The notes: generated by a model not told the origin, from the sequence alone. A stretch of DNA of 64,000 nt from Streptomyces sp. LHD-70 (GCF_031157275.1 NZ_JAVIFW010000018.1:120717-184716), one strand, 5' to 3'. Shown: positions 19,518-29,436, numbered from the stretch's first letter. Made by a program: numbers and translations.

Positions 19518-19569
19518 CCCGTCTCCGGGATGACGTCTCCCGGTCGCCCTCCCTAAGGCGCGGTTTTTG

Positions 19570-19604
19570 AAAACGCCCTGCACGCACGCGTGCAGGGCGT
19601 TTTT
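19570..19604. terminator. Intrinsic bidirectional terminator
   Basis: A perfect 16-bp stem (AAAACGCCCTGCACGC at 19570-19585 and its complement at 19588-19603) with a two-base loop and T-run. It is the most canonical rho-independent terminator of the core region. Confidence 0.92.
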
Positions 19605-19675
19605 CCTGCCTCCGCGCCGGGCCGGTCGGCGTAGGCGCGCGCGAAGCAATGGGCCGGGGAGAGGACAATGGACGG

Positions 19676-21205
19676 GTGAGTCCGACAACGCTGCCCACGA
19701 CCGACCGCCCCGAAGTCGCCGACCGCCTCAGGAAGGCCCTTCTCGACGCCGACTTCACCGCCGACGGACTGCTCGAACTCCTCGGCGCCCCGGCGTATGC
19801 CGCGCTCGCCAGGAGCGAGACGGTGCCCGCGCTCCGAGCTACGCGGGAGGACGGACCACTGGCCGCGCTCGTCCGTCTCTTCCTGTTGCAGCAGGACGTC
19901 CCGCACGCTCGCGTGGCGACGGTTCTGCCCGTCGACGACTGCCTGGCCGACGGCTGGCTGACCCAGGACGGCGACCAGCTGCGGGCCACGGTGGATGTAC
20001 GGCCGTACGGCGGGCCCGACGGCGAGGACTGGTTCATCGTCTCGGACCTCGGGTGCGCGGTCGGCGGTGCCGGCGGCATCGGCGGCGGGGACCGCCGGAC
20101 GGACACAGCGGTGGTGCTCGGCGTCGGCGGGGCCTCCACGACGCTCGCCGGGATCACCGTGCGCATGCCGGTCTCCGCCGCGCTCGACCTCGGCGCGGGC
20201 TCCGGCATCCAGGCCCTGCACGCCGCCCAGCACGCGACGCGGGTCACCGCGACCGACCTCAACCCCCGTGCGCTGAGCTTCACCGGCCTCACCCTCGCGC
20301 TCTCCGGCGCGGCTCCCGCGGAGGTCAAGGAGGGCTCGCTCTTCGAACCGGTCGAGCACGAGACGTACGACCTGATCGTCTCCAACCCGCCGTTCGTCAT
20401 CTCCCCCGGCGCGCGCCTCACTTACCGGGACGGCGGGATGAGCGGGGACGATCTGTGCCGCTCGCTCGTTCAGGAGGCGGGGGAGCGACTGAACGTCGGG
20501 GGGTACGCGCAGTTCCTCGCCAACTGGCAGCACGTGGAGGGGGAGGACTGGCAGGACCGCCTCCGCTCGTGGGTGCCGCGCGGCTGCGACGCCTGGATCG
20601 TGCAGCGCGAGGTGCAGGACATCACGCAGTACGCGGAGTTGTGGCTGCGCGACGCGGGCGACCACCTCAGGGACCCGGAGGAGTACGACGCGCGGTACGA
20701 GGCGTGGCTGGACGAGTTCGAGGCCCGTAAGACCAGGGCCGTCGGCTTCGGCTGGATCACGCTCAGGAAGACGGGCTCGGAGAACCCCTCGGTGACCGTG
20801 GAGGAGTGGCCGCACCCGGTCGAGCAGCCGCTCGGGGACGAGGTGCGGGCGCACTTCGAGCGCCAGGACTTTCTCCGGGACACCGACGACGCCGCGCTGC
20901 TCGCCGGGCACTTCAAGCTGGCCGCGGGAGTCGTGCAGGAGCAGGTCGGCCTGCCCGGCGCCGAGGATCCGGAGCACGTGGTGCTGCGCAGCCACCGCGG
21001 GATGCGCCGGGCCACCCAGGTGGACACGGTCGGCGCCGGTTTCGCCGGGGTGTGCGACGGCTCGCTCAGCGCGGGCCGGATCCTGGACGCCATCGCGCAG
21101 CTGGTGGGTGAGGACCCGGTGCTGCTGCGTGACCGTACGCCGCAGCAGATCCGTCTCCTTGTGGAGCAGGGTTTCCTGGACCCGGTGCCGCAGCCGTCGG
21201 CATAG
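19676..21205 (+). CDS. Class I SAM-dependent methyltransferase (NPPF type)
   Basis: A 509-aa protein with a helical N-terminal domain, a Rossmann methyltransferase core (motif I DLGAGSGIQAL, catalytic SNPPFVIS) and a long C-terminal extension. The NPPF motif marks enzymes that methylate amide or amino nitrogens (DNA/RNA bases or glutamine). The target is not known; a ribosomal or RNA substrate is plausible. GTG 19676 is preceded by GACAAT ending six bases upstream, indicating a leaderless mRNA; ATG 19649 would overlap that box. Confidence 0.8.
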   Translation: MSPTTLPTTDRPEVADRLRKALLDADFTADGLLELLGAPAYAALARSETVPALRATREDGPLAALVRLFLLQQDVPHARVATVLPVDDCLADGWLTQDGDQLRATVDVRPYGGPDGEDWFIVSDLGCAVGGAGGIGGGDRRTDTAVVLGVGGASTTLAGITVRMPVSAALDLGAGSGIQALHAAQHATRVTATDLNPRALSFTGLTLALSGAAPAEVKEGSLFEPVEHETYDLIVSNPPFVISPGARLTYRDGGMSGDDLCRSLVQEAGERLNVGGYAQFLANWQHVEGEDWQDRLRSWVPRGCDAWIVQREVQDITQYAELWLRDAGDHLRDPEEYDARYEAWLDEFEARKTRAVGFGWITLRKTGSENPSVTVEEWPHPVEQPLGDEVRAHFERQDFLRDTDDAALLAGHFKLAAGVVQEQVGLPGAEDPEHVVLRSHRGMRRATQVDTVGAGFAGVCDGSLSAGRILDAIAQLVGEDPVLLRDRTPQQIRLLVEQGFLDPVPQPSA

Positions 21206-21330
21206 GCGCCCGCCCGCCGCCTCCCGTTCTTCACGCCGGGTTGGCGCCCAGGACGCCCAGACGTGTTCACGGCGTGTTCCGGCCGTGTCAGCGTCCGAGC
21301 CCTGGGCATCCGGGGCGGGAGGATACGGGC

Positions 21331-21528
21331 ATGGAGAGCGGACCAGCGATCTTCGCGGGAGCGGTGTTCACACTGTTCGGAGTCGCGCTGCTGATGTGGA
21401 CCGGAGTGCGGGTGCGGCACCGTGCGCCGGTGGCGCAGGGTGTGAGCCCGGTCGCATCGGTGGCGCTCACGACCACGGTCGGCGTGGCGTCCCTGGCGCT
21501 CGGGGTGTGGTGCTTCTCGCGGCTGTGA
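21331..21528 (+). CDS. Small two-helix membrane protein
   Basis: 65 aa with two hydrophobic segments (IFAGAVFTLFGVALLMW and VALTTTVGVASLALGVW) joined by a short basic loop. GGGAGG lies upstream of ATG 21331. Conserved position before topA in Streptomyces as I recall; function unknown. Confidence 0.65.
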   Translation: MESGPAIFAGAVFTLFGVALLMWTGVRVRHRAPVAQGVSPVASVALTTTVGVASLALGVWCFSRL

Positions 21529-21874
21529 CAGGCGCCGGAACACGGACCGGGCCTGACCTCGGGGTGGCGCACGAGTGACCCGAGGGTGGAATCTAGGAAG
21601 CACGATTCCGGATATTGCCGAAAGGGCAGGTGGACACTCCGGGCGGCAGGAATGGCGGTAGTCGGGTTACCGTTCGAGTGGCCGTTGCGGGCTTTCCCCG
21701 TTTGACACGGGGGCGGGCTGTACCGTCACACTCCGCAGCGTCACCGTAGGAACGCGTACGGCGTCACCGTAGGAAGGTGTACGAGCCCCCCGTGCGAGGC
21801 CGTACGGACCGCAAGAGCGCCACCGCGGAGCCCCCGCAGAGCCACCGAGCGTCGACCGGAGAGAAGAGCCAACG
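21529..21874. other. topA upstream region
   Basis: 346 bases without a gene. It contains a TTGACA -35-like hexamer at 21702-21707 and a 23-bp tandem repeat at 21738-21783 within the likely leader of topA. Confidence 0.5.
21738..21783. repeat. 23-bp tandem direct repeat in the topA leader
   Basis: Two adjacent copies (21738-21760 and 21761-21783) match at 21 of 23 positions; both contain GCGTCACCGTAGGAA followed by GTACG. They lie about 35 bases downstream of a TTGACA box and 90-140 bases before the topA start. They may be a regulator site or affect the leader RNA. Confidence 0.7.
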
Positions 21875-24742
21875 TTGTCCCCGACCAGCGAGACCGCACA
21901 CGGCGGCCGCCGACTCGTCATCGTCGAGTCGCCTGCCAAGGCGAAGACGATCAAGGGCTATCTCGGCCCTGGTTATGTCGTCGAAGCGAGCGTCGGGCAC
22001 ATCCGTGACCTTCCGAACGGCGCCGCGGAGGTGCCCGACAAGTACACCGGCGAGGTGCGCCGCCTCGGCGTGGACGTCGAGCACGACTTCCAGCCGATCT
22101 ATGTCGTCAACGCCGACAAGAAGGCGCAGGTCAAGAAGCTCAAGGACCTCCTGAAGGAGTCCGACGAACTCTTCCTCGCGACCGATGAGGACCGCGAGGG
22201 CGAAGCCATCGCGTGGCACCTGCTCGAAGTGCTCAAGCCCAAGGTCCCGGTCAAGCGCATGGTGTTCCACGAGATCACCAAGGCCGCGATCCAGGAGGCC
22301 GTCGCCAGCCCCCGCGACCTCAACAAGCGCATGGTCGACGCCCAGGAGACCCGCCGCATCCTCGACCGCCTCTACGGCTACGAGGTCTCGCCGGTGCTGT
22401 GGAAGAAGGTCATGCCGCGGCTCTCGGCGGGCCGTGTGCAGTCCGTCGCCACCCGCCTCGTCGTCGAGCGGGAGCGCGAGCGCATCGCCTTCCGCTCCGC
22501 CGAGTACTGGGACCTCACCGGCACCTTCGGCACGGGCCGCGCCGGGGACAAGAGCGACCCCTCGCAGCTGGTCGCCAAGCTGACCACCGTCGACGGCAAG
22601 CGCGTCGCACAGGGCCGCGACTTCAACTCCGTCGGGCAGCTCAAGTCCGACACCCTGCACCTGGACGAGGCGAACGCCCGCGCGCTCGCCGCCGCCCTGG
22701 AGAACGCGCAGTTCGCGGTCCGCTCCGTCGAGTCCAAGCCGTACCGCCGCTCGCCGTACGCCCCGTTCCGTACGACGACGATGCAGCAGGAGGCCTCGCG
22801 CAAGCTCGGCTTCGGCGCGAAGGCCACGATGCAGGTCGCGCAGAAGCTGTACGAGAACGGCTTCATCACCTATATGCGTACGGACTCCACGACGCTGTCG
22901 GACACCGCCGTGTCCGCGGCCCGTGCGCAGGTCACGCAGCTCTACGGCAGCAGCTACCTGCCGGACAAGCCGCGGACGTATGCGGGCAAGGTCAAGAACG
23001 CGCAGGAGGCGCACGAGGCGATCCGCCCCTCCGGCGACCGCTTCCGCACGCCCGCCGAGACCGGTCTGACCGGCGACCAGTTCCGGCTCTACGAGCTGAT
23101 CTGGAAGCGGACCGTCGCCTCCCAGATGAAGGACGCGGTCGGCAACTCGGTCACGGTCAAGATCGGCGGCACCGCCTCCGACGGCCGCGACGCCGAGTTC
23201 AACGCGTCCGGCAAGACCATCACCTTCCACGGCTTCCTCAAGGCCTACGTCGAGGGCGCCGACGACCCGAACGCCGAGCTGGACGACCGCGAGCGCCGGC
23301 TGCCGCAGGTCGGCGAGGGCGACGCGCTGTCCGCCGACGACATGTCCGTCGACGGCCACGCCACCAAGCCCCCGGCCCGCTACACCGAGGCGAGCCTGGT
23401 CAAGGAGCTCGAAGAGCGTGAGATCGGCCGCCCGTCGACGTACGCGTCGATCATCGGCACGATCCTCGACCGCGGTTATGTCTTCAAGAAGGGCACGGCG
23501 CTCGTCCCGTCCTTCCTGTCCTTCGCCGTGGTCAACCTCCTGGAGAAGCACTTCGGGCGGCTCGTCGACTACGACTTCACCGCCAAGATGGAGGACGACC
23601 TCGACCGCATCGCGCGCGGTGAGGCCCAGGCCGTGCCGTGGCTGAAGCGGTTCTACTTCGGCGAGGGCGACGACGAGTCCACCGCGGGCTCCGCCTCGGA
23701 CGCCGGCAACGGCGACGGGGACCACCTCGGCGGCCTCAAGGAACTCGTCACCGACCTGGGCGCGATCGACGCCCGCGAGATCTCCTCCTTCCCGGTCGGC
23801 GAAGGCATCCTGCTGCGCGTCGGGCGGTACGGCCCGTACATCGAGCGCGGTGAGAAGGGCGAGGAGAACCACCAGCGCGCGGACGTTCCGGACGACCTCG
23901 CTCCGGACGAGCTGACCGTGGCGTACGCGGAGGAGCTGCTCGCCAAGCCCAGCGGCGACTTCGCGCTCGGCAAGGACCCGCACAGCGGCAACGAGATCGT
24001 CGCCAAGGACGGCCGGTACGGCCCGTACGTCACGGAGGTGCTCCCCGAGGGCACCCCGAAGACCGGCAAGAACGCCGTCAAGCCGCGCACGGCCTCGCTG
24101 TTCAAGTCGATGTCCCTGGACACGGTGACCCTCGAAGAGGCGCTGCGGCTGATGTCGCTGCCGCGCGTGGTGGGCACGGATGCCGAGGGCGTCGAGATCA
24201 CCGCGCAGAACGGCCGGTACGGCCCGTATCTGAAGAAGGGCACCGACTCCCGCTCCCTGGAGGCCGAGGAGCAGCTCTTCTCCATCACGCTCGAAGAGGC
24301 CCTGGAGATCTACTCCAAGCCGAAGCAGCGTGGCCGCGCCGCCGCCAAGCCCCCGCTGAAGGAGCTGGGCGAGGACCCGGTCAGCGGGAAGCCGGTGGTC
24401 GTGAAGGACGGTCGCTTCGGCGCGTACGTCACGGACGGCGAGACCAACGCGACGCTGCGCGCGGCCGACTCCGTCGAGGAGATCACCGCCGAGCGCGGCT
24501 TCGAGCTGCTCGCCGAGAAGCGCGCCAAGGGGCCGGTGAAGAAGACCGCCAAGAAGGCCCCGGCCAAGAAGACCGCGGCGAAGAAGACGGCTGCCAAGAA
24601 GACGACGACCGCCAAGACGGCTGCCAAGAAGACTGCCGCCAAGAAGACGACGACGGCGAAGAAGGCCACGGCCAAGACCGCCGCCGCGAAGAAGGCCCCG
24701 GCCAAGAAGACGGCCTCCGCGACGGTGCCCTCCGAGGACTGA
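21875..24742 (+). CDS. topA: DNA topoisomerase I with lysine-rich tail
   Basis: A 955-aa type IA topoisomerase that relaxes negative supercoils. The Toprim domain begins RRLVIVESPAKAKTIKGYLG and includes ATDEDREGEA; the catalytic Tyr is in FITYMRTDST (about residue 332). Several repeated C-terminal modules with GRYGPY motifs replace the zinc fingers of E. coli TopA, and the last 75 residues are an Ala/Lys/Thr tail (KKTAAKK repeats) typical of Streptomyces, which raises processivity and DNA affinity. TTG 21875 is used as the start, with GGAGAGAAG upstream. Confidence 0.97.
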   Translation: MSPTSETAHGGRRLVIVESPAKAKTIKGYLGPGYVVEASVGHIRDLPNGAAEVPDKYTGEVRRLGVDVEHDFQPIYVVNADKKAQVKKLKDLLKESDELFLATDEDREGEAIAWHLLEVLKPKVPVKRMVFHEITKAAIQEAVASPRDLNKRMVDAQETRRILDRLYGYEVSPVLWKKVMPRLSAGRVQSVATRLVVERERERIAFRSAEYWDLTGTFGTGRAGDKSDPSQLVAKLTTVDGKRVAQGRDFNSVGQLKSDTLHLDEANARALAAALENAQFAVRSVESKPYRRSPYAPFRTTTMQQEASRKLGFGAKATMQVAQKLYENGFITYMRTDSTTLSDTAVSAARAQVTQLYGSSYLPDKPRTYAGKVKNAQEAHEAIRPSGDRFRTPAETGLTGDQFRLYELIWKRTVASQMKDAVGNSVTVKIGGTASDGRDAEFNASGKTITFHGFLKAYVEGADDPNAELDDRERRLPQVGEGDALSADDMSVDGHATKPPARYTEASLVKELEEREIGRPSTYASIIGTILDRGYVFKKGTALVPSFLSFAVVNLLEKHFGRLVDYDFTAKMEDDLDRIARGEAQAVPWLKRFYFGEGDDESTAGSASDAGNGDGDHLGGLKELVTDLGAIDAREISSFPVGEGILLRVGRYGPYIERGEKGEENHQRADVPDDLAPDELTVAYAEELLAKPSGDFALGKDPHSGNEIVAKDGRYGPYVTEVLPEGTPKTGKNAVKPRTASLFKSMSLDTVTLEEALRLMSLPRVVGTDAEGVEITAQNGRYGPYLKKGTDSRSLEAEEQLFSITLEEALEIYSKPKQRGRAAAKPPLKELGEDPVSGKPVVVKDGRFGAYVTDGETNATLRAADSVEEITAERGFELLAEKRAKGPVKKTAKKAPAKKTAAKKTAAKKTTTAKTAAKKTAAKKTTTAKKATAKTAAAKKAPAKKTASATVPSED

Positions 24743-24761
24743 CGCGACCGTACGACCCCTG

Positions 24762-24792
24762 CGGGGCGGACCGACTCGTTCGGTCCGCCCCG
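24762..24792. terminator. Terminator of topA
   Basis: A 13-bp perfect stem (CGGGGCGGACCGA and its complement) with a five-base loop, followed by TTGTCG, 20 bases after topA. Confidence 0.85.
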
Positions 24793-24908
24793 TTGTCGTA
24801 CCCCTTGTCCTGCGGGGCCGTGTGGCCTTGGTCGCATGCGGCGATCGCATGCGGGCGTATGTTCGGCCGGGCCCCCGGGATGTCAGTCGTTCCCGATAGG
24901 CTGACGAG

Positions 24909-27900
24909 ATGACGCGTGCCGAGCAGCCAACGGTCGTGAGCCACGACCCCGACCACGCCCTGGTCGCCGACTCCCGAGAACGCGCGGTACGCGCACTGCT
25001 GCGGTTCCCGCCGCTCAAGCGGCTGTGGAGCGCACACTTCGTGGGCAGTGTCGGTGACGCACTCGCGCTTCTCGTCCTCGTCGTCCTGGCCCTGCAGGCG
25101 GCGGTCGCGGAAGGCGCGTTCGGGAGCGGGTACCGCGGGGCGGCCTTCGCCGTCGCGGCGGTCTTCGGCGTGCGCGTCCTCGCCACGCTGCTCTTCGGCG
25201 CGGTTCTGCTCGGGCCTCTTACGTCGCTGACCTCGGCCAAGGGTCCGCTGGACCGGCGCTGGACGATGATCGGGGCCGACGGCCTGCGCGCCGCGCTGCT
25301 GATCATCGCGCCGCTGTGGATCGACTGGACGCCGGACAACGCCCTCGCCGCGCTGCTCGTCAGCGGCTTCGTCATCGGCGTCGCCGAGCGCTTCTGGACC
25401 GTGTGCCGGGAGAGTGCCGCGCCCGCCCTGCTGCCCGCCCCGCCGCCCGAGGGTGCCACGGTGCGGCCGCTGCCGGACCACATGGAGGCGCTGCGCCGCC
25501 TCTCGCTGCGCACCGGGTTCGTCGCGGTGCCGCTCGCCGCGCTCGCCCTGATCGCCGTCACGCTGATCGGCAACCTGCTGGGTGCCGGGATCGACTGGTT
25601 CGGGCTGCACCAGGTCGCGCTCGCCTCGTACGTCGCGGCCGGGCTCTTCGCCGCCTCGCTCTCCGTCGTGTACTTCCTGGAGCTGCCCGACGCGCAGACG
25701 CCGCGCGCCCGTTCGCCGCTCGAGGGGCTGCGCCGCCCGAAGATCGCCTCCGGCGTGGACAAGGGCCGCACCAACGCCGCCCCGCTGCTGGTCCTGGCCT
25801 GCGCCGCCGTCGCCGGTGCGATCTCCGCCGCCGTCGCCGTGGCCGTGCTGCACGCCGTGGATCTGGACGGCGGGCCGGTGCTCTTCGGCCTGCTCGTGGT
25901 CGGCCTGACCGGCGGCACCGTCGTCGGCATCCGCACGGCGCCGTCGGTGCTGCCCGCGCTGTCGCGCCGCCGGCTGCTCGCGCTCGCCATCGCGGTCACG
26001 GGCATCGGCCTGCTCGCGGCCGGACTGGTCCCCGACACCACCACGGTCCTGCTGCTCGTGACGCTCTCCGGGTACGCGGCCGGGGTCGCCGCCCACATCG
26101 GGCACGCCCTGCTCGACCTGGAGGTCGAGGACCACCGCCGCGTCCGGACCACCGAACATCTGCAGGCGGTCGTGCGCGTCCTGGTCGCGCTCGGCGCGCT
26201 CGCGGCGCCCCTGCTCGCCGCGGCGATCGGGCCGCACCGGCTGGAGAGCGGCAAGTTCGTGTTCGCGCACGGCGGTGCCGCGTTCACGATGATGCTGGCC
26301 GGCGCGCTGCTGCTGCCGGTCGCGGCGCTCGTCCTCGCCAAGACCGACGACCGCTCCGGGGTGCCGCTGCGGCGCGACCTCGGCGAGGCCCTGCGCGGGG
26401 CCGAGCCGGAGCAGGCGCCCGCCACCACCGGCTTCTTCATCGCACTCGAAGGGGGCGACGGCGCGGGCAAGTCCACGCAGGCCGAGGCGCTCGCCGAGTG
26501 GATCAGGGCCAAGGGCCACGAGGTCGTCCTGACCCGCGAGCCCGGCGCGACCCCGGTCGGAAAGCGGCTCCGCTCGATCCTGCTCGACGTCTCGTCGGCC
26601 GGGCTCTCGCACCGCGCGGAGGCCCTGCTCTACGCCGCGGACCGCGCGGAGCACGTCGACACGGTCGTGCGCCCCGCCCTGGAGCGCGGCGCCGTCGTCA
26701 TCACCGACCGGTACATCGACTCGTCGGTCGCGTACCAGGGCGCCGGGCGCGACCTGTCGCCGACCGAGATCGCCCGGATCTCGCGCTGGGCCACGGACGG
26801 ACTCGTACCGCATCTGACGGTGCTGCTCGACGTCTCCCCGGAGACCGCGCGGGAACGGTTCACCGAGGCCCCCGACCGCCTGGAGTCTGAGCCCGCCGAG
26901 TTCCACGCGCGCGTGCGCTCCGGGTTCCTCACGCTCGCCGCCGCCGACCCCGGCCGCTACCTGGTGGTGGACGCCGGCCAGGAACCGGAGGCGGTGACCA
27001 CGGTCGTGCGCCACCGTCTCGACCAGCTGCTGCCGCTCTCCGACGCCGAGGTGAAGGCGCAGGAGGAGGCCCGCAAGGCGGCCGAGGAGGACGCCAGGCG
27101 CAAGGCCGAGGAAGAGGCCGCGCGCAAGGCTGAGGAAGAGCGCCTGGAGCGTGAACGGCAGGAGCAGCTGGCCAAGTTGCGCGCCGAGGAGGAGGAGCGC
27201 AAGCGCCGCGAGCTGGAGGAGGCCCGCCGCCGCGAGGCCGAGCGTCAGGCCGAGGAGGCCAGGCAGCGCGCGGAGGAGGCCCGTCGCCTCGCCGAGGAGG
27301 AGCGCAAGCGCCGCGAGGCCGAGGAGCAGGTGCGGGCCGCCGAGCAGGAACGCCTGCGCCGTCAGGCCGAGGAGGAGGCGCGGCTGCGTGCCGAGGCCGA
27401 GGAGCGCCGCCTGGAGAAGCAGCGCAAGGCCGAGGAGGCGCTGCTCCGCGCGGAGGAGGCCCGCAGAGCGACGGCGTCCGGACCGGCGGGACAGGCAGGA
27501 CAGGCGGGACAGGCGCAGGAGCCGAAGCGCGACTCCGGCACTGGCACGGGCTCCGGCACTGGCACCGGCTCCACCACCGGCTCCACCACCGGCTCCACCA
27601 CCGGCTCCGACAACGAGACGACGCTGCAGACGCCGATCGTCCGGCCGCCGCAGTCGTCCGGCAGGTCTGCCGCGGACGCGGATTCCGACGCGACCACGGT
27701 CCTCCCAGTGGCGGGCGGCCCCGACTCCGAGGAGACCGCCGTCCTGCCGCAGCCGCCCGCCCCGCAGGGCGCGGCCGACGAGACGGCGGTGCTGCCTCCC
27801 GTACGGGACGCCGGACCCGCCGACCCCGCTCAGGCGCCGACCGACCGCGTGCCGCACGGCATCTTCCGCGACGAGCAGCCGGGCCCGTCCGCCGGCTCGG

Positions 27901-28088
27901 ACAACGAGCGCACCGCCGAGCTCCCGCAGGTCGACCCGAACGCGCTCCCGCCGCGCGCCTCCCGCCCCCGCCCGGACTGGGCGGAGGAGACCCCGCTGGA
28001 CGACCTGCCGACCCTCGCGGACGAGTTGCTCGGACCGCGGGAGGACGACGGAGAGGGCCGCGGCGGCAAGCGTCGCGGGCGGCGGTAG
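24909..28088 (+). CDS. tmk: Fusion of MFS-like membrane domain and thymidylate kinase
   Basis: 1059 aa. Residues about 1-490 form a 12-helix MFS-like domain. Residues about 507-715 are dTMP kinase, which makes dTDP for DNA synthesis (P-loop EGGDGAGKST near 514, TREPG, DRYIDSSVAYQGAG). Residues about 715-860 are a long Glu/Arg/Ala coiled coil. The C-terminal 200 residues are low complexity, with TTGS and GQA repeats (27480-27610) and TAVLP-like motifs. This architecture is known in Streptomyces and appears to tether an essential nucleotide kinase to the membrane. ATG 24909 is leaderless-type (TAGGCT ends six bases upstream). Confidence 0.93.
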   Translation: MTRAEQPTVVSHDPDHALVADSRERAVRALLRFPPLKRLWSAHFVGSVGDALALLVLVVLALQAAVAEGAFGSGYRGAAFAVAAVFGVRVLATLLFGAVLLGPLTSLTSAKGPLDRRWTMIGADGLRAALLIIAPLWIDWTPDNALAALLVSGFVIGVAERFWTVCRESAAPALLPAPPPEGATVRPLPDHMEALRRLSLRTGFVAVPLAALALIAVTLIGNLLGAGIDWFGLHQVALASYVAAGLFAASLSVVYFLELPDAQTPRARSPLEGLRRPKIASGVDKGRTNAAPLLVLACAAVAGAISAAVAVAVLHAVDLDGGPVLFGLLVVGLTGGTVVGIRTAPSVLPALSRRRLLALAIAVTGIGLLAAGLVPDTTTVLLLVTLSGYAAGVAAHIGHALLDLEVEDHRRVRTTEHLQAVVRVLVALGALAAPLLAAAIGPHRLESGKFVFAHGGAAFTMMLAGALLLPVAALVLAKTDDRSGVPLRRDLGEALRGAEPEQAPATTGFFIALEGGDGAGKSTQAEALAEWIRAKGHEVVLTREPGATPVGKRLRSILLDVSSAGLSHRAEALLYAADRAEHVDTVVRPALERGAVVITDRYIDSSVAYQGAGRDLSPTEIARISRWATDGLVPHLTVLLDVSPETARERFTEAPDRLESEPAEFHARVRSGFLTLAAADPGRYLVVDAGQEPEAVTTVVRHRLDQLLPLSDAEVKAQEEARKAAEEDARRKAEEEAARKAEEERLERERQEQLAKLRAEEEERKRRELEEARRREAERQAEEARQRAEEARRLAEEERKRREAEEQVRAAEQERLRRQAEEEARLRAEAEERRLEKQRKAEEALLRAEEARRATASGPAGQAGQAGQAQEPKRDSGTGTGSGTGTGSTTGSTTGSTTGSDNETTLQTPIVRPPQSSGRSAADADSDATTVLPVAGGPDSEETAVLPQPPAPQGAADETAVLPPVRDAGPADPAQAPTDRVPHGIFRDEQPGPSAGSDNERTAELPQVDPNALPPRASRPRPDWAEETPLDDLPTLADELLGPREDDGEGRGGKRRGRR

Positions 28089-28104
28089 CGGCTGCGAGCC
28101 CTGT

Positions 28105-28146
28105 GAGGGGGCGGTGGGTGCGGAGGTACGCACCGGCCGCCCCCTC
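28105..28146. terminator. Long hairpin after tmk
   Basis: Outer stem of 10 bp (GAGGGGGCGG at 28105-28114 with its complement at 28137-28146) and an inner 6-bp stem (GGTGCG/CGCACC) form a long imperfect hairpin, 16 bases after the stop. Confidence 0.75.
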
Positions 28147-28227
28147 GGCCTTGGGGCCGACTGTCAGACCCCTGCCTCACAATGGACATCGCAGCGCAAG
28201 CACGCACGGAGAGGTAGGGGGGGCGCC

Positions 28228-29436
28228 ATGCCCGTATGGGACGACCTGGTCGGACAGGAGCGCGTCGAGGCGCAGCTCGACGCCGCCGCCCGGGACGCCG
28301 ACGCCCTGGTGACCGCCACGGCCGCGGGCGAGCCGGTGGCCGACGCCTCGAAGATGACGCACGCCTGGCTGTTCACCGGCCCGCCCGGCTCGGGCCGCGC
28401 CACCGCCGCGCGCGCCTTCGCCGCTGCCCTCCAGTGCGTCAGCCCGGACCGCGCCCTCGGCGGAGCCCCGGGCTGCGGCTTCTGCGACGGCTGCCACACG
28501 TCGCTGATCGGTACGCACGCGGACGTGGAGGTAGTGCGGACGGACATGCTCAGCATCGGCGTGAAGGAGACCCGCGAGCTGGTCCGTCGGGCGCAGCTCT
28601 CGCCCGCGGGCGGCCGCTGGCAGGTCATCGTCCTGGAGGACGCCGACCGCCTCACCGAAGGCGCGGGCAACGTCCTCCTGAAAGCCGTCGAGGAGCCCGC
28701 CCCCCGCACGGTCTGGCTGCTCTGCGCGCCCTCGCTCGAGGACGTGCTGCCCACGATCCGCTCGCGCTGCCGCCACCTGACGCTCCGTACGCCTTCAGTG
28801 CAGGCCGTCGCCGACCTGCTGATCCGCAGGGACGGCATCGAGCCGGACGTCGCGCAGACCGCCGCCCGCGCGACGCAGGGCCACATCGACCGGGCTCGCC
28901 GCCTGGCCACGGACGAGCGGGCACGCGCGCGCAGAGCGGCCGTTCTGAAGCTGCCGATGCGGGTCGAGGAGATCGGCGGCTGTCTGCGGGCCGCGCAGGA
29001 GCTGATCGACGCGGCGGCGGAGGACGCCAAGCAGGTCGCCGAGGAGATCGACACCAAGGAGACCGAGGAGCTGAAGACAGCGCTCGGCGCGGCGCAGGGC
29101 GGCCGCATGCCGCGCGGCACCGCGGGCGTGATGAAGGAGCTGGAGGACAAGCAGAAGCGCCGCAGAACGCGTACGCAGCGGGACAGCCTCGACCTCGCCC
29201 TGGTCGACCTCACGGCCTTCTACCGCGACGTCCTCGCGCTCCAGCTGGGCTCCCAGGTGGCCCTCGCCAACACCGAGGTGCGCGACGCCATCGACCGCAT
29301 CGCGCTCGGCACCTCCCCCGAGACGACGCTGCGCCGCATCGAGTCGATCGCCGCCTGTCGTACGGCACTTGACCGGAACGTGGCACCGCTGCTCGCGGTG
29401 GAGGCGATGGCGGTGTCGCTGAGACGCGGCGGCTGA
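28228..29436 (+). CDS. holB: DNA polymerase III delta-prime subunit
   Basis: A 402-aa AAA+ clamp-loader subunit. The loop GPPGSGRATAA has Arg where an active Walker A has Lys, as expected of a non-hydrolysing delta-prime stator. A zinc-binding CGFCDGC segment and the sensor region (VLEDADRLTEGAGNVLLKAVEEP) are clear. It works with DnaX and delta to load the sliding clamp. ATG 28228 follows GGTAGGGGGG. The upstream frame is open much further, but that part belongs to the antisense shadow of tmk. Confidence 0.92.
   Translation: MPVWDDLVGQERVEAQLDAAARDADALVTATAAGEPVADASKMTHAWLFTGPPGSGRATAARAFAAALQCVSPDRALGGAPGCGFCDGCHTSLIGTHADVEVVRTDMLSIGVKETRELVRRAQLSPAGGRWQVIVLEDADRLTEGAGNVLLKAVEEPAPRTVWLLCAPSLEDVLPTIRSRCRHLTLRTPSVQAVADLLIRRDGIEPDVAQTAARATQGHIDRARRLATDERARARRAAVLKLPMRVEEIGGCLRAAQELIDAAAEDAKQVAEEIDTKETEELKTALGAAQGGRMPRGTAGVMKELEDKQKRRRTRTQRDSLDLALVDLTAFYRDVLALQLGSQVALANTEVRDAIDRIALGTSPETTLRRIESIAACRTALDRNVAPLLAVEAMAVSLRRGG

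Noticed and set aside
24833..24853. Twin CGCATGCG palindromes before tmk
   Set aside because: Short palindromes of this base composition are expected by chance in such DNA and no other support was found.
21764..26512. A 1582-codon antisense frame across topA and tmk
   Set aside because: Long antisense frames are normal in very GC-rich DNA; the product is low complexity and both sense genes are certain.
24483..28133. A 1216-codon antisense frame over tmk
   Set aside because: Same reason; Leu/Gly/Arg-rich shadow of the fusion gene.
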